A stretch of DNA of 64,000 bases from Actinomycetota bacterium (GTDB lineage Bacteria; Actinomycetota; Actinomycetes; S36-B12; UBA5976): NCBI GenBank assembly GCA_009698575.1, contig WLPX01000006.1:1-64000 (forward strand), in the 5' to 3' direction. The translations under genes and the position numbers were made by a program. Position 1 is the stretch's first letter. Each line of letters begins with the position of its first letter. The notes beneath the pieces are model-generated. The model had not been told where the DNA came from. It saw only the letters and a list, made by a program, of their open reading frames with translations, and did no database searches. Shown here piece after piece: positions 24,266 to 32,820 of the stretch.

Positions 24266-25855
24266 ATGACCAGCAGTAAAGCGTTTTACTTAACAACGCC
24301 CATTTACTACGTAAACGATGCGCCACATATTGGACATGCGTACACCACAGTTGCTGGTGACGTAATGACTCGCTGGCATCGAATGGCTGGCGAAGATGTT
24401 TGGTTTTTAACGGGTACCGACGAACATGGTCAAAAAGTACTTCGGACGGCAGAAGCAAATAATGTTGCGCCACAAGCCTGGGCTGACAAATTAGTTGAGG
24501 ATGCTTGGCTTCCGGTACTCGATGTAATCGATGCCGCCAATGATGATTTCATTCGCACCACGCAGGAGCGCCACACCAAACGCGTGCAACGCTTCTTGTC
24601 CCAGTTAAAAGATGCTGGACACATTTACGAAGGTTCATATGAAGGTCCGTACTGTGTTGGCTGTGAAGAATTCAAACTGCCAGGGGACTTAATCGATGGC
24701 ACTGGCGATGAAAAACTTTGTCCAATTCACTCCAAGCCAGTGGAACAAATCAGTGAAACAAATTATTTCTTCAAGCTATCTGCCTACGCCGATGCCTTAA
24801 TAAAGCATTACGAAACTAACCCACAAGCTATTCGTCCGGAATCTGCGTATAACGAAGTCATGTCCTTCCTGCGCTCTGGACTACAGGACTTATCGATTTC
24901 CCGTTCTACTTTTGACTGGGGAATCGAAGTGCCATGGGATCCTTCACAAGTTGTTTACGTGTGGTTCGATGCCTTACTTAATTACGCAACTGCAGTGGGC
25001 CTTGGCGATGAACCTGGCAGTGATGGTGCGAGGAAATTTGCCGAAACTTGGCCGGCAGATGTGCACTTAGTTGGTAAGGATATTCTGCGATTCCACGCTG
25101 TAATTTGGCCCGCCATGTTGATGGCAGCAGATTTGCCTTTGCCTAAGTGCGTGTTCGCGCATGGCTGGCTGTTAGTTGGCGGCGAAAAAATGAGCAAGAG
25201 CAAGCTCACTGGAATTTCCGCGCAAAGCATTGTGGATCTCGTTGGCTCCGATGCGTTTCGGTATTACTTCATGCGTGCCATTATTTTTGGCCAAGACGGC
25301 TCATTCTCGTGGGAAGACTTGGTAGCTCGGTATACCTCTGAACTTGCAAACGGACTGGGTAACTTAGCCAGTCGCGTGCAAGCCATGGTAGTTAAGAATT
25401 TTGCGGGCTTATTGCCAGAGCCAGGTGAGTTAACTGCTGCTGAGGAAGTATTAACAAATCTTTTGACTAAGACTGCTGCCCAAGCCGATGCTTCAATTCG
25501 AGCATTTGATTTCCAAACTGGCATAGTGGCAGTTAAAGAATTTGTGGACGCAGTGAACTTGTATGTAACTGAGCAAGAGCCTTGGACCCTTGCCAAGTTA
25601 GAAGATGCAGATAGCCGTCAACGCCTGGCAACCATACTTTACACAGTGTGTGAATCATTACGAGCAATTTCTATTTTGTATTCGCCGATCATGCCAAAGA
25701 GCATGGCGGCGCTTTGGAACGATATTGGCGCAGCTGAATCCGGTGTTGGAAATTCGTTTGCTGATGTGGCAATCTGGGGTCAATTAAAGCCTGGGGTAAA
25801 AATCACCAAGAGTGAATCAATGTTCCCACGAATTGAAGAACCGGAGTCTATTTAA
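24266..25855 (+). CDS. metG: Methionyl-tRNA synthetase
   Basis: A 529-residue class I aminoacyl-tRNA synthetase that charges tRNA-Met and initiator tRNA. The HIGH motif is PHIGHAYTTV near residue 20, a connective region carries CVGC and CPIH, which could form a partial zinc knuckle, and the KMSKS loop is GEKMSKSKL near residue 310. WFDALLNY is also typical. It lacks the C-terminal tRNA-binding EMAP domain, as in many short bacterial forms. The stop overlaps the convergent acyltransferase gene by 4 bp (TTAA). Confidence 0.97.
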   Translation: MTSSKAFYLTTPIYYVNDAPHIGHAYTTVAGDVMTRWHRMAGEDVWFLTGTDEHGQKVLRTAEANNVAPQAWADKLVEDAWLPVLDVIDAANDDFIRTTQERHTKRVQRFLSQLKDAGHIYEGSYEGPYCVGCEEFKLPGDLIDGTGDEKLCPIHSKPVEQISETNYFFKLSAYADALIKHYETNPQAIRPESAYNEVMSFLRSGLQDLSISRSTFDWGIEVPWDPSQVVYVWFDALLNYATAVGLGDEPGSDGARKFAETWPADVHLVGKDILRFHAVIWPAMLMAADLPLPKCVFAHGWLLVGGEKMSKSKLTGISAQSIVDLVGSDAFRYYFMRAIIFGQDGSFSWEDLVARYTSELANGLGNLASRVQAMVVKNFAGLLPEPGELTAAEEVLTNLLTKTAAQADASIRAFDFQTGIVAVKEFVDAVNLYVTEQEPWTLAKLEDADSRQRLATILYTVCESLRAISILYSPIMPKSMAALWNDIGAAESGVGNSFADVAIWGQLKPGVKITKSESMFPRIEEPESI

Positions 25856-27681
25856 GGTCCGTGCAGGGCTTCGTTAACGATCGCTCCAAATACTTTGGCA
25901 CCAGTCTTAGTTAAATGCACGCCATCAGGTGCGAAGTAACCTTTGTGGCCCTTAGAGGCCGTGTTCCAATCTGCCAACCTTACATTTGGATATTGCGTTA
26001 CAAGGGAAGCAATCATTTCATTCGTTGGCTTCATCCAAACTCGAGGAACGCGTACGTTTACCACGACAACTCGATTTCTATCGCTGAGTGCTTCCAAAAT
26101 TGGCTTGAGATCTTCTTCTCGAACTATGCCATTGGTTCCCATATGAATAACGACATTGGGACCGAGGCGTCGTTCATCGCGACGAGCACGAATGCGCTCT
26201 GCAATTACCTTTGGTTGCCTACTCACGGCGGCGTCAATTGAGATATCGCCAAGAGCTGCTTTTAAACTTTCGCGCGCGCCTAGCACTACGGAATCACCAA
26301 AAACAACGGGTGGGATACTGTCCTGAATCTTTTGCTGTACCGCAGCGGCCTGCTGGGCATTTATTTGTAAATCGTTTGAAACCATTATTACTGGCGCTGC
26401 CGGAGTTACTGGATCTTCATCAATGGCCGTGATACCACCGATACCGGTTAGATTCCCAGCACTTGGAGTTGGTACGCGATACATGCTAGCCATGCTCACT
26501 GCAATCACAGCAACGCTCAATCCAGATGCAATCAGGGTTCGAGATTGTGGTCGAGGAACTCCTGCTTCGCGCCAAATCGTTAATCGACGGCCAATTGCAC
26601 CGTTTCGTATCGGCATTTCTACGAACCGATAGGACATATCTGAAATTACAAGCACAATTGTAATTTTTGCTACGAAAGCTACTGGGTCGGGCCACTGCAC
26701 ATCAATACCAGAACGCATCAATACAAAAATTGGCCAATGCCATAAGTAGATTCCATATGAGCGATCACCAAACCACTTCAAAAGCGGATTACCGAGTCGC
26801 GCACCGAATTTCAAACCCGGATGGGCTGCCACCACAACCAAGCAGGCGGTCAGAAGTGAAAGCGCTAAGAAGCCACCTCGGTATAACCATTCATTAAGTT
26901 CACTGACAAAAATGAAAAAGTACCCAAGGCCAACTAAACAAATTATGCCCAGGCCATTCATCGCACTGACGCGATCTGGAGTTAACTTCTCATTAAGTCG
27001 ATCGCTGCGCCAAAGTGCAGCTGCTGCACAACCAATCAGTAGCCCCATTGCATGGGTATCGGTGCCAAAGTAAACCCGACTGGGGTCATTTGGAATTGGA
27101 AAACCATTTGCAATAGATAAGTGCACCATCCAAGCAGTCGAAGCCAAGGCCAAGGTGGTGGAAGTGATGAACACTTTAGCTCGTGGCGTGATGCGTCCAA
27201 GTGGCAACTTATATAGCGCCACCAACAATAGTGGCCAGATCACGTAGAACTGTTCTTCAACGGAAAGAGACCAAAGGTGTTGCAGAAGTGGTGGCCGAGA
27301 AATGTTAACGAAGTAGGACTGCTCAAAGAATAGATACGACCAGTTGAGTACAAACGTTATTGCCCAAGGTAAATCTCGTCGAACGTGATATGCCGCATCC
27401 AGTACAAACAACCCGGAGACTAAGACGCTAAACAGCAAAACCATGAATAGCGCCGGCATCAGGCGACGAATTCGTCGCAAATAGAACTTAGCTCGATCGA
27501 CTTGATTGGTTCGCTGCAGTTCTTCTAAAAGCAAAGAAGTAATGAGAAATCCAGATAAAACGAAAAATACATCGACACCGAGAAACCCGCCTACAAGTAG
27601 CGAGACATCTGCGTGGTAAATAATGACGGCCAGTACTGCGATGCCACGAAGGCCATCAAGTCCTGGTAACCGTCTGATCAC
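25852..27681 (-). CDS. Acyltransferase 3 (OafA-like) fused to an SGNH domain
   Basis: A 609-residue two-part membrane enzyme. Residues ~1-380 form an acyltransferase-3 domain with about ten helices, starting RRLPGLDGLRGIAVLAVI, with the FLGVDVFFVLSGFLIT motif and SLSVEEQFYVIWPLLL. After a linker, residues ~440-609 form an SGNH hydrolase-like domain with VVFGDSVVLGAR (nucleophile Ser), HMGTNG and APDGVHLT (catalytic Asp and His). OafA-type enzymes O-acetylate surface polysaccharides, the SGNH part completing transfer outside the membrane. The GTG start follows AGGGGA. The acceptor glycan cannot be read from the sequence. Confidence 0.93.
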   Translation of the reverse strand: MIRRLPGLDGLRGIAVLAVIIYHADVSLLVGGFLGVDVFFVLSGFLITSLLLEELQRTNQVDRAKFYLRRIRRLMPALFMVLLFSVLVSGLFVLDAAYHVRRDLPWAITFVLNWSYLFFEQSYFVNISRPPLLQHLWSLSVEEQFYVIWPLLLVALYKLPLGRITPRAKVFITSTTLALASTAWMVHLSIANGFPIPNDPSRVYFGTDTHAMGLLIGCAAAALWRSDRLNEKLTPDRVSAMNGLGIICLVGLGYFFIFVSELNEWLYRGGFLALSLLTACLVVVAAHPGLKFGARLGNPLLKWFGDRSYGIYLWHWPIFVLMRSGIDVQWPDPVAFVAKITIVLVISDMSYRFVEMPIRNGAIGRRLTIWREAGVPRPQSRTLIASGLSVAVIAVSMASMYRVPTPSAGNLTGIGGITAIDEDPVTPAAPVIMVSNDLQINAQQAAAVQQKIQDSIPPVVFGDSVVLGARESLKAALGDISIDAAVSRQPKVIAERIRARRDERRLGPNVVIHMGTNGIVREEDLKPILEALSDRNRVVVVNVRVPRVWMKPTNEMIASLVTQYPNVRLADWNTASKGHKGYFAPDGVHLTKTGAKVFGAIVNEALHGP

Positions 27682-27744
27682 TTATTCCCCTGAAACCAAA
27701 TGAGCGCAGCGCCCTGCAACCAGACTAGATTACCGAGTCACCAG

Positions 27745-27750
27745 TAACGT
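27745..27750 (+). promoter_or_regulatory. -10 element, leaderless promoter of tatD
   Basis: TAACGT is followed by six bases (AGAGGT) and the tatD GTG at 27757. It sits in the 75-bp divergent region with the acyltransferase gene. Confidence 0.55.
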
Positions 27751-27756
27751 AGAGGT

Positions 27757-28578
27757 GTGAGTTTAGTGAAGTCGGCGTTAACTTTAGTTAGTCCAGTGGT
27801 CGACACCCATTGCCATATGGATGTGGCTTTTGATGACGACTTTGAACTACCTGACGTAACGCAGGCCATGGCGAGCGCCCGAGCCGTCAATGTTACAAAA
27901 GTCATTCAGGTGGGCTGTGATTTAACTAGTTCTCGCTGGGCGGCTCAAGTTGCGCTCGAACATCCTGATATTTGGGCGACAGTTGCCTTACACCCAAATG
28001 CAGCTGCTCACGATTCTGATCTAGAAAGCTCACTCACAACAATCGCTGAATTGGCGCAATTACCTCAAGTCAGGGGTTTAGGTGAGACTGGTTTGGATTA
28101 TTACCGCACCGAAAAAGCACAGGCTGCCGCGCAACACGTATCGTTCAAAGCGCACATAGATATTGCACGTGAAGTGGGAAAGCCGGTAATCATTCATGAC
28201 CGCGACGCTCACGACGATGTAATAGAAATGCTGCAAACCCATGGTGCTCCGGAAACTGTCGTGTTTCATTGCTTCTCGGGTGATGCACAGATGGCAAAAA
28301 TTTGTGCCGATGCTGGCTGGTACATGTCGATTCCAGGTGTGGTTACTTTCAAGAATGCTCAGCAACTTCGTGATGCCGTATTAGAAATCCCCGATCACTT
28401 GCTTTTAGTTGAGACTGATTCGCCATTCTTAACGCCATCACCCAATCGTGGTCAGGCAAATACCTCTGCAAACATTCCTTGGACGGTTAGGGCAATTTGT
28501 GAGGTTCGAGGGCAATCTGAGCAAGAAATTTGTGAACTTCTTTTTTCAAACGCTGCAAGGGTTTTTGGGCCCTTTTGA
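27757..28578 (+). CDS. tatD: TatD-family metal-dependent hydrolase/DNase
   Basis: A 273-residue TIM-barrel hydrolase. The N-terminal metal ligands are in VVDTHCHMDV, the conserved GLGETGLDYY supplies the bridging Glu, IHDRDAHDD and VFHCFSGDA supply His ligands, and LVETDSPFLTPSP holds the final Asp. TatD proteins are 3'-5' exonucleases acting on DNA or RNA ends. The position between metG and the G5-domain protein matches mycobacterial Rv1007c-Rv1009. A weak AAGGG/CCCTT hairpin overlaps the 3' end but is probably not an effective terminator. Confidence 0.94.
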   Translation: MSLVKSALTLVSPVVDTHCHMDVAFDDDFELPDVTQAMASARAVNVTKVIQVGCDLTSSRWAAQVALEHPDIWATVALHPNAAAHDSDLESSLTTIAELAQLPQVRGLGETGLDYYRTEKAQAAAQHVSFKAHIDIAREVGKPVIIHDRDAHDDVIEMLQTHGAPETVVFHCFSGDAQMAKICADAGWYMSIPGVVTFKNAQQLRDAVLEIPDHLLLVETDSPFLTPSPNRGQANTSANIPWTVRAICEVRGQSEQEICELLFSNAARVFGPF

Positions 28579-28671
28579 CAAATCCGAACTTGCCTTAACT
28601 AGGTAACTTCGGGATATTGTGGAGTTTCTGACTAAAACTGGCCAGCCAGTACTTCACGATTTGGGGACGTT

Positions 28672-29478
28672 ATGACACAACTTGGTCGCCATCGCGCGCC
28701 GGGTCGTCATGCCCGCCCGAAAGTACGTAATGTTCCGCGGACATCAGCGATAGTAGCCAGTGCCGCAGTTCTGCTAACCGGCGGTATAACTGCTGCTGCC
28801 AATAGCACTGAGCAGGCTCCGCCATACATCGACGTTTCTGCTTTGGTAATTGAATCCACCGTCAGCTACGACATCAAAGATCATGTCCTGACCAACAGCG
28901 TGGAAACTGAAGTGCAAGAAGTGGCTTACTCGAGTTCTGTAACCGAAGATGCCACGATCGCTGCTGGTAGCGACATTGTTAAGCAAGCTGGCGAAGTCGG
29001 TTCTGCTGAAGTCACATACCAAGTGAAACAAGTTGATGGCAAAGAGGTTTCGCGTACTGAAATTGGAAAAAAGATTATTACCGAACCCGTGCAAGAAATT
29101 CTCATACGAGGCACTGGAGATCCAAATGACATTTCAATTGCGTTAGCAACAGCAGAAGGTAAAACCGGAACAAAGGCTGGGAACAAGGCCTACGCAAAGT
29201 TATGGATCAACCAGGAATTTGGTTGGGGCGAAAAACAATTCTCATGTCTAGAAACGCTATGGTTCCGCGAAAGCAACTGGAATCACAAAGCTAAAAATCG
29301 CTCAAGCGGTGCCTACGGTATTCCGCAGAGTCTGCCTGGTAGCAAAATGGCTAAATTTGGCAGCGATTGGAAAACTAATCCTGCAACTCAGATTCAATGG
29401 GGCGCGAATTACATTGATAAAAGGTATGGCACACCATGTGAAGCTTTGGACTTTTCCTACGCTCACAACTGGTACTAG
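28672..29478 (+). CDS. Secreted G5-domain protein with lytic-transglycosylase-like end (RpfB position)
   Basis: A 268-residue protein. A basic twin-Arg-containing N-terminus leads to a signal/membrane segment at about 27-43 (SAIVASAAVLLTGGITAAA). A G5-type domain (about 75-148) includes the KQVDGKEVSRTEIGKKI stretch. The C-terminal ~85 residues resemble a transglycosylase fold with FRESNWNHKAKNRSSGAYG, GSKM and TQIQWGANYI, where the Glu in RESNW is the likely catalytic acid. In mycobacteria this locus holds rpfB (DUF348-G5-Rpf). Here the Rpf domain appears replaced by an SLT-like one. TTGACA (28575) and TATTGT (28615) upstream may be promoter parts. Confidence 0.85.
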   Translation: MTQLGRHRAPGRHARPKVRNVPRTSAIVASAAVLLTGGITAAANSTEQAPPYIDVSALVIESTVSYDIKDHVLTNSVETEVQEVAYSSSVTEDATIAAGSDIVKQAGEVGSAEVTYQVKQVDGKEVSRTEIGKKIITEPVQEILIRGTGDPNDISIALATAEGKTGTKAGNKAYAKLWINQEFGWGEKQFSCLETLWFRESNWNHKAKNRSSGAYGIPQSLPGSKMAKFGSDWKTNPATQIQWGANYIDKRYGTPCEALDFSYAHNWY

Positions 29479-29490
29479 TCGCTGAATTTA

Positions 29491-30375
29491 ATGTCTGACT
29501 TAAAATCGGTGAGCCCAGAGTCTTCTGAACCCACGCTTTTGGGAGCTACTGAGATTAGAGCGCTTGCAGCTCGACTAAATGTTTCTCCCACAAAAAAACT
29601 TGGCCAGAATTTTGTAATTGACCCAAACACCGTTCGGCGAATAGTTACGCAAGCTCGCGTAGGTCCGAATGATGTTGTAGTAGAAATTGGGCCAGGACTC
29701 GGCTCACTGACTTTGGCGCTGTTACCAAAGGTAGCGAAAGTAGTTGCCGTGGAAATTGATTCAGTTCTTGCGGATGCGTTGCCGGCAACGATCGCCTTAC
29801 ATGCACCCAACCTAAAAGAGAATTTAACTGTAATCAATGCAGATGCCATGAAAATTGATTCGCTACCGCATAATCCAACACATTTAGTGGCTAACTTGCC
29901 CTACAACGTATCTGTTCCGGTAGTTTTACACTTCCTGGAAACTTTCCCTTCGATCCGGGAAATCTTGGTAATGGTTCAATCTGAAGTCGCAGATCGAATG
30001 GCTGCTGTTCCTGGCAGCAAGATCTATGGCATACCAAGTGTGAAACTAACCTGGTATGGGGAAGTTGATAAAGCAGGTTTGGTAGGACGTAACGTTTTCT
30101 GGCCAGCACCAAATGTAGATTCTGGTTTAGTTCGGTTAGTCCGCAAGGATAGAAATCTTGACCCAGAACTTCGAGAGACATTGTTTAGCGTTGTAGATGC
30201 CGCTTTTGGACAACGTCGCAAAACTCTGCGAACTGCCCTGGGTAGCGCCCTTGGCTCCCCACAAGAAGTTGAAGTTTTACTTCGCAGCGCAGGCATTGAT
30301 CCAGGTTTGCGTGGCGAACAACTTAGCCTGGCTGATTTTGTGGCTATCGCCCTACAGGCGAAGAAAGTAACCTGA
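29491..30375 (+). CDS. rsmA: 16S rRNA dimethyladenosine transferase
   Basis: A 294-residue KsgA/RsmA enzyme that dimethylates A1518 and A1519 in 16S rRNA. After [11 protein letters not shown] it shows the SAM-binding [12 protein letters not shown] (about residues 65-76), the acidic VEIDS loop, and the catalytic NLPYN motif in VANLPYNVS. The C-terminal half has [13 protein letters not shown] and FGQRRKTLR, typical of the family. It is 12 bp after the murein-enzyme gene and 4 bp before ispE, so it sits mid-operon, in the order known from mycobacteria (Rv1010-Rv1011). Confidence 0.97.
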   Translation: MSDLKSVSPESSEPTLLGATEIRALAARLNVSPTKKLGQNFVIDPNTVRRIVTQARVGPNDVVVEIGPGLGSLTLALLPKVAKVVAVEIDSVLADALPATIALHAPNLKENLTVINADAMKIDSLPHNPTHLVANLPYNVSVPVVLHFLETFPSIREILVMVQSEVADRMAAVPGSKIYGIPSVKLTWYGEVDKAGLVGRNVFWPAPNVDSGLVRLVRKDRNLDPELRETLFSVVDAAFGQRRKTLRTALGSALGSPQEVEVLLRSAGIDPGLRGEQLSLADFVAIALQAKKVT

Positions 30376-30379
30376 TCTG

Positions 30380-31291
30380 GTGAGCAAGTCAGTAACCGTG
30401 CGAGTGCCAGGCAAGGTAAACGTTTACCTTGGCGTCGGCCCGCGGGAATTTTCTGGATTCCATGAACTTGCCACCATTTTCCAATCAGTTGGTGTCTACG
30501 ATGAGGTCACAGTAAGCGCATCTGACTCATTAAAAATTTCTGGGTTAGGCGAATTCGCCGATCAGATTCCAACCGATGCGACGAACTTGGCCTGGCAAGC
30601 CGCTGAATTAGTAGCCCGAGCATGCGGTGAAGAGCCAAACATTCACATTCAAATTGATAAATCGATTCCAATTGCAGCCGGAATGGCTGGTGGTAGCGCA
30701 GATGCGGCTGCAACTCTCGTAGCTTGCGATGCATTTTGGAATGCGGGCATTCCACGCGAACAACTAGACGCGATGGCATCGACATTGGGATCCGATGTGC
30801 CATTTATGTTGCATGGCGGTTGCGCACTCGGAGTTGGCCGGGGAGATGTGCTTTCTCCGATAATGACTAGAGGAACATTTCATTGGGTCTTTGCAACTTT
30901 TGCCGAAGGCCTTTCCACGGCACAAATTTACGAAAAGACAGATGAAATGCGGGGATTTGATTTTGAAGATCTGCCTGATGTTCCAACCGAAGTACTTGGC
31001 GCATTAGCACGCGGAGATGCTCCGGCACTTGGAAACCTTTTGCACAATGATTTGCAAGCTGCCGCGATAATTTCTCGCCCGCAATTGGGACGCGTCTTGG
31101 AGCACGGGATTGACTCAGGTGCCTTAGGCGCAATTGTTTCGGGCAGCGGCCCAACTTGCGCGTTCCTAGTTCGAGATGAATCCAGCGCGATCGATTTAGT
31201 TGTGGAATTAAAGGCATCTGGACTGGTAGATGATGTGATTCGAACACATGGTCCAGTTCATGGTGCTCGAGTTATCTCGACATCAAGATAA
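30380..31291 (+). CDS. ispE: 4-diphosphocytidyl-2-C-methyl-D-erythritol kinase
   Basis: A 303-residue GHMP-family kinase that phosphorylates CDP-methylerythritol in the non-mevalonate isoprenoid pathway. It has the N-terminal PGKVNVYLGVG, the ATP-binding glycine loop IPIAAGMAGGSADAAATL near residue 95, and the C-terminal GSGPTCAFLV. The GTG start lies 4 bp after rsmA. The gene implies that polyprenyl carriers, as used by Pmt, derive from the MEP pathway. Confidence 0.96.
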   Translation: MSKSVTVRVPGKVNVYLGVGPREFSGFHELATIFQSVGVYDEVTVSASDSLKISGLGEFADQIPTDATNLAWQAAELVARACGEEPNIHIQIDKSIPIAAGMAGGSADAAATLVACDAFWNAGIPREQLDAMASTLGSDVPFMLHGGCALGVGRGDVLSPIMTRGTFHWVFATFAEGLSTAQIYEKTDEMRGFDFEDLPDVPTEVLGALARGDAPALGNLLHNDLQAAAIISRPQLGRVLEHGIDSGALGAIVSGSGPTCAFLVRDESSAIDLVVELKASGLVDDVIRTHGPVHGARVISTSR

Positions 31292-31296
31292 TCTTC

Positions 31297-31302
31297 TAGA
31301 CT
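31297..31302 (+). promoter_or_regulatory. -10 element, leaderless promoter of the marR-type gene
   Basis: TAGACT is followed by seven bases and the GTG at 31310. It is the same hexamer as upstream of metG and lies 5 bp after the ispE stop codon. Confidence 0.5.
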
Positions 31303-31309
31303 CACTTAA

Positions 31310-31825
31310 GTGAGCACATCTGATGAGGTCGACCGAATCGTAGCTGCCTGGAAGCGGGAGCGGCCAGACCTTGATGTGGCACCGCTACAAATTTTGAGTC
31401 GCGTATCGCGCCTTGCTCGACATTTAGATTTGGCTCGGAGAGAAGCGTTTGAAACACACGACTTGGAAGCTGGCGAATTCGATGTCCTTGCTGCCTTGCG
31501 TAGAGCGGGAAAGCCATATGCCTTAACACCATCGGCATTAATCGCTCAAAATTTAGTCACAAGTGGAACTATGACCAATCGAATTGATCGATTGGAATCA
31601 AAGAATTTAGTTTCACGTCAACCAGATCCAACAGACGGCCGCGGAGTTTTAGTTCAGTTAACCGGCAGCGGTAAGACCGCGGTAGATCGAGCGTTAGATG
31701 AATTGTTAGCTAGAGAAAAATCACTACTTGCGAACGTTTCTGCGGCTGATCGAGAAAAGTTGGCAACAGTATTGCGAAACATTGTTTTGCCGTTTGACGA
31801 AGAATCCGCCGGAACCGAGTACTAA
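31310..31825 (+). CDS. MarR-family transcriptional regulator
   Basis: A 171-residue winged-helix regulator. Helices flank the DNA-binding part ALTPSALIAQNLVTSGTMTN, followed by the wing with RIDRLESKNLVSRQPDPTDGR, the MarR family's usual R-x-x-D/P-x-D-x-R pattern. The ligand is unknown. It lies at the 3' end of the rsmA-ispE run and converges on the tetR-type gene with no intergenic base. Inverted repeats upstream of the yceI-like gene or the MMPL gene could be its targets, but nothing links them directly. Confidence 0.9.
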   Translation: MSTSDEVDRIVAAWKRERPDLDVAPLQILSRVSRLARHLDLARREAFETHDLEAGEFDVLAALRRAGKPYALTPSALIAQNLVTSGTMTNRIDRLESKNLVSRQPDPTDGRGVLVQLTGSGKTAVDRALDELLAREKSLLANVSAADREKLATVLRNIVLPFDEESAGTEY

Positions 31826-32521
31826 CTAGTCTGCGATGCGTCGACTAATTAGTCGAGGGTTGCTTTCAAGTCCGACTGCGCCGTTCCAAACTAAGTTAAC
31901 TAGATGTGCGATGACTTCGTCTTTAGGAGTGTCGCGCTCATCCAGCCACCATTGTCCAGTTAAGGCAACCATTCCTACGAACATGTGGGCATACATTGGC
32001 GCCATTTGGAATGGGAACCCACGAAGTTTAAATTCCTTAGAAAGCAATTCTTCGACTCGTTGAGCCACATCAGAAAGCAAGGAAGCAAAGCTTCCAGTTG
32101 CAGTAGCGGATGATGAAGCAGCGGGCGAGTCACGCAACAAAATTCGGAAGCCATCAGTATTGGACTCGATGTAATCAAAAAGTGCACAAGCAGTTTGTTC
32201 AAGTAACAAGCGCGGATGGACTGCTGTCAGGGCTTTAGTGATTGAGTTAAGTAGATAGGTCATTTCGCGATCAACGACAACTGCGTACAAGCCATCCTTT
32301 GATCCAAAGTGTTCATAGACCACTGGCTTAGAGACGTTCGCAGTATTTGCAATTTCCTCGACCGTGACAGATTCAAAGCCTTTTTCAGCAAATAGCATTC
32401 GCCCAACTTCGACTAATTGCGCGCGACGTTCGTGACCTGTCATTCGGACACGATCAGCATCAGATGCGCGAGAACGACTGGATAAGTCCAGGTCGTTTTC
32501 GTGATCGTGTGCGATAGCCAC
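31826..32521 (-). CDS. TetR-family transcriptional regulator
   Basis: About 231 residues from the GTG at 32521, which has GGGAAAG just upstream. The frame extends further to 32629, and an internal ATG at 32443 is possible. The helix-turn-helix lies in VTVEEIANTANVSKPVVYEH with FGSKDGLY following, which is unmistakably TetR. The C-terminal ligand-binding part is unspecific. In mycobacteria a tetR gene (Rv1019) also sits between glmU and mfd. The regulated genes are unknown; self-regulation is usual. It is followed on the other strand by tRNA-Gln and glmU. Confidence 0.92.
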   Translation of the reverse strand: MAIAHDHENDLDLSSRSRASDADRVRMTGHERRAQLVEVGRMLFAEKGFESVTVEEIANTANVSKPVVYEHFGSKDGLYAVVVDREMTYLLNSITKALTAVHPRLLLEQTACALFDYIESNTDGFRILLRDSPAASSSATATGSFASLLSDVAQRVEELLSKEFKLRGFPFQMAPMYAHMFVGMVALTGQWWLDERDTPKDEVIAHLVNLVWNGAVGLESNPRLISRRIAD

Positions 32522-32723
32522 TAGCTTTCCCAATCCGTTAGTCAGTGCGGCGCAGACCGACGATCGGACAAACTCCCAATGCATATATCTGCTGGGTTTA
32601 AGGATACCGCTTGCGCATTTAGCGGTCATCGCGCGAGAATCCCTACACGTTTTGGGAAACTAGCCCTTAAACGCATAAGATTTGCAGGCGGGTTAGGTGT
32701 TTTTAAGCAAACCTTAACTGCTT

Positions 32724-32794
32724 TCCCGGATCGTCTAATGGCAGGACAGCACTCTTTGGAGGTGCTTATCGTGGTTCGAATCCACGTCCGGGAG
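32724..32794 (+). tRNA. tRNA-Gln (anticodon TTG)
   Basis: Acceptor TCCCGGA pairs with TCCGGGA, the D-arm uses GTC/GAC around an AATGG loop, and the anticodon stem GCACT/GGTGC encloses CTTTGGA with anticodon TTG. The T-arm is GTGGTTCGAATCCAC. The discriminator is G at 32794, followed by only CA, so CCA is not fully encoded. It sits just upstream of glmU. Confidence 0.96.
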
Positions 32795-32808
32795 CAACAC
32801 CAGAACAG

Positions 32809-32814
32809 TAAACT
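32809..32814 (+). promoter_or_regulatory. -10 element, leaderless promoter of glmU
   Basis: TAAACT is followed by six bases (AGGTAT) and the glmU GTG at 32821. It lies between the tRNA-Gln 3' end and glmU, so glmU need not depend on tRNA readthrough. Confidence 0.6.
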
Positions 32815-32820
32815 AGGTAT

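Noticed and set aside
28557-28577. Terminator at the end of tatD
   Set aside because: AAGGG and CCCTT form only a 5-bp stem with an 8-base loop that overlaps the stop codon; too weak to call.
28579-28671. c-di-AMP (ydaO-type) riboswitch before the murein-enzyme gene
   Set aside because: Such riboswitches often precede rpf-like genes in Actinobacteria, but the gap is only 93 bp, shorter than the motif, and shows no matching structure.
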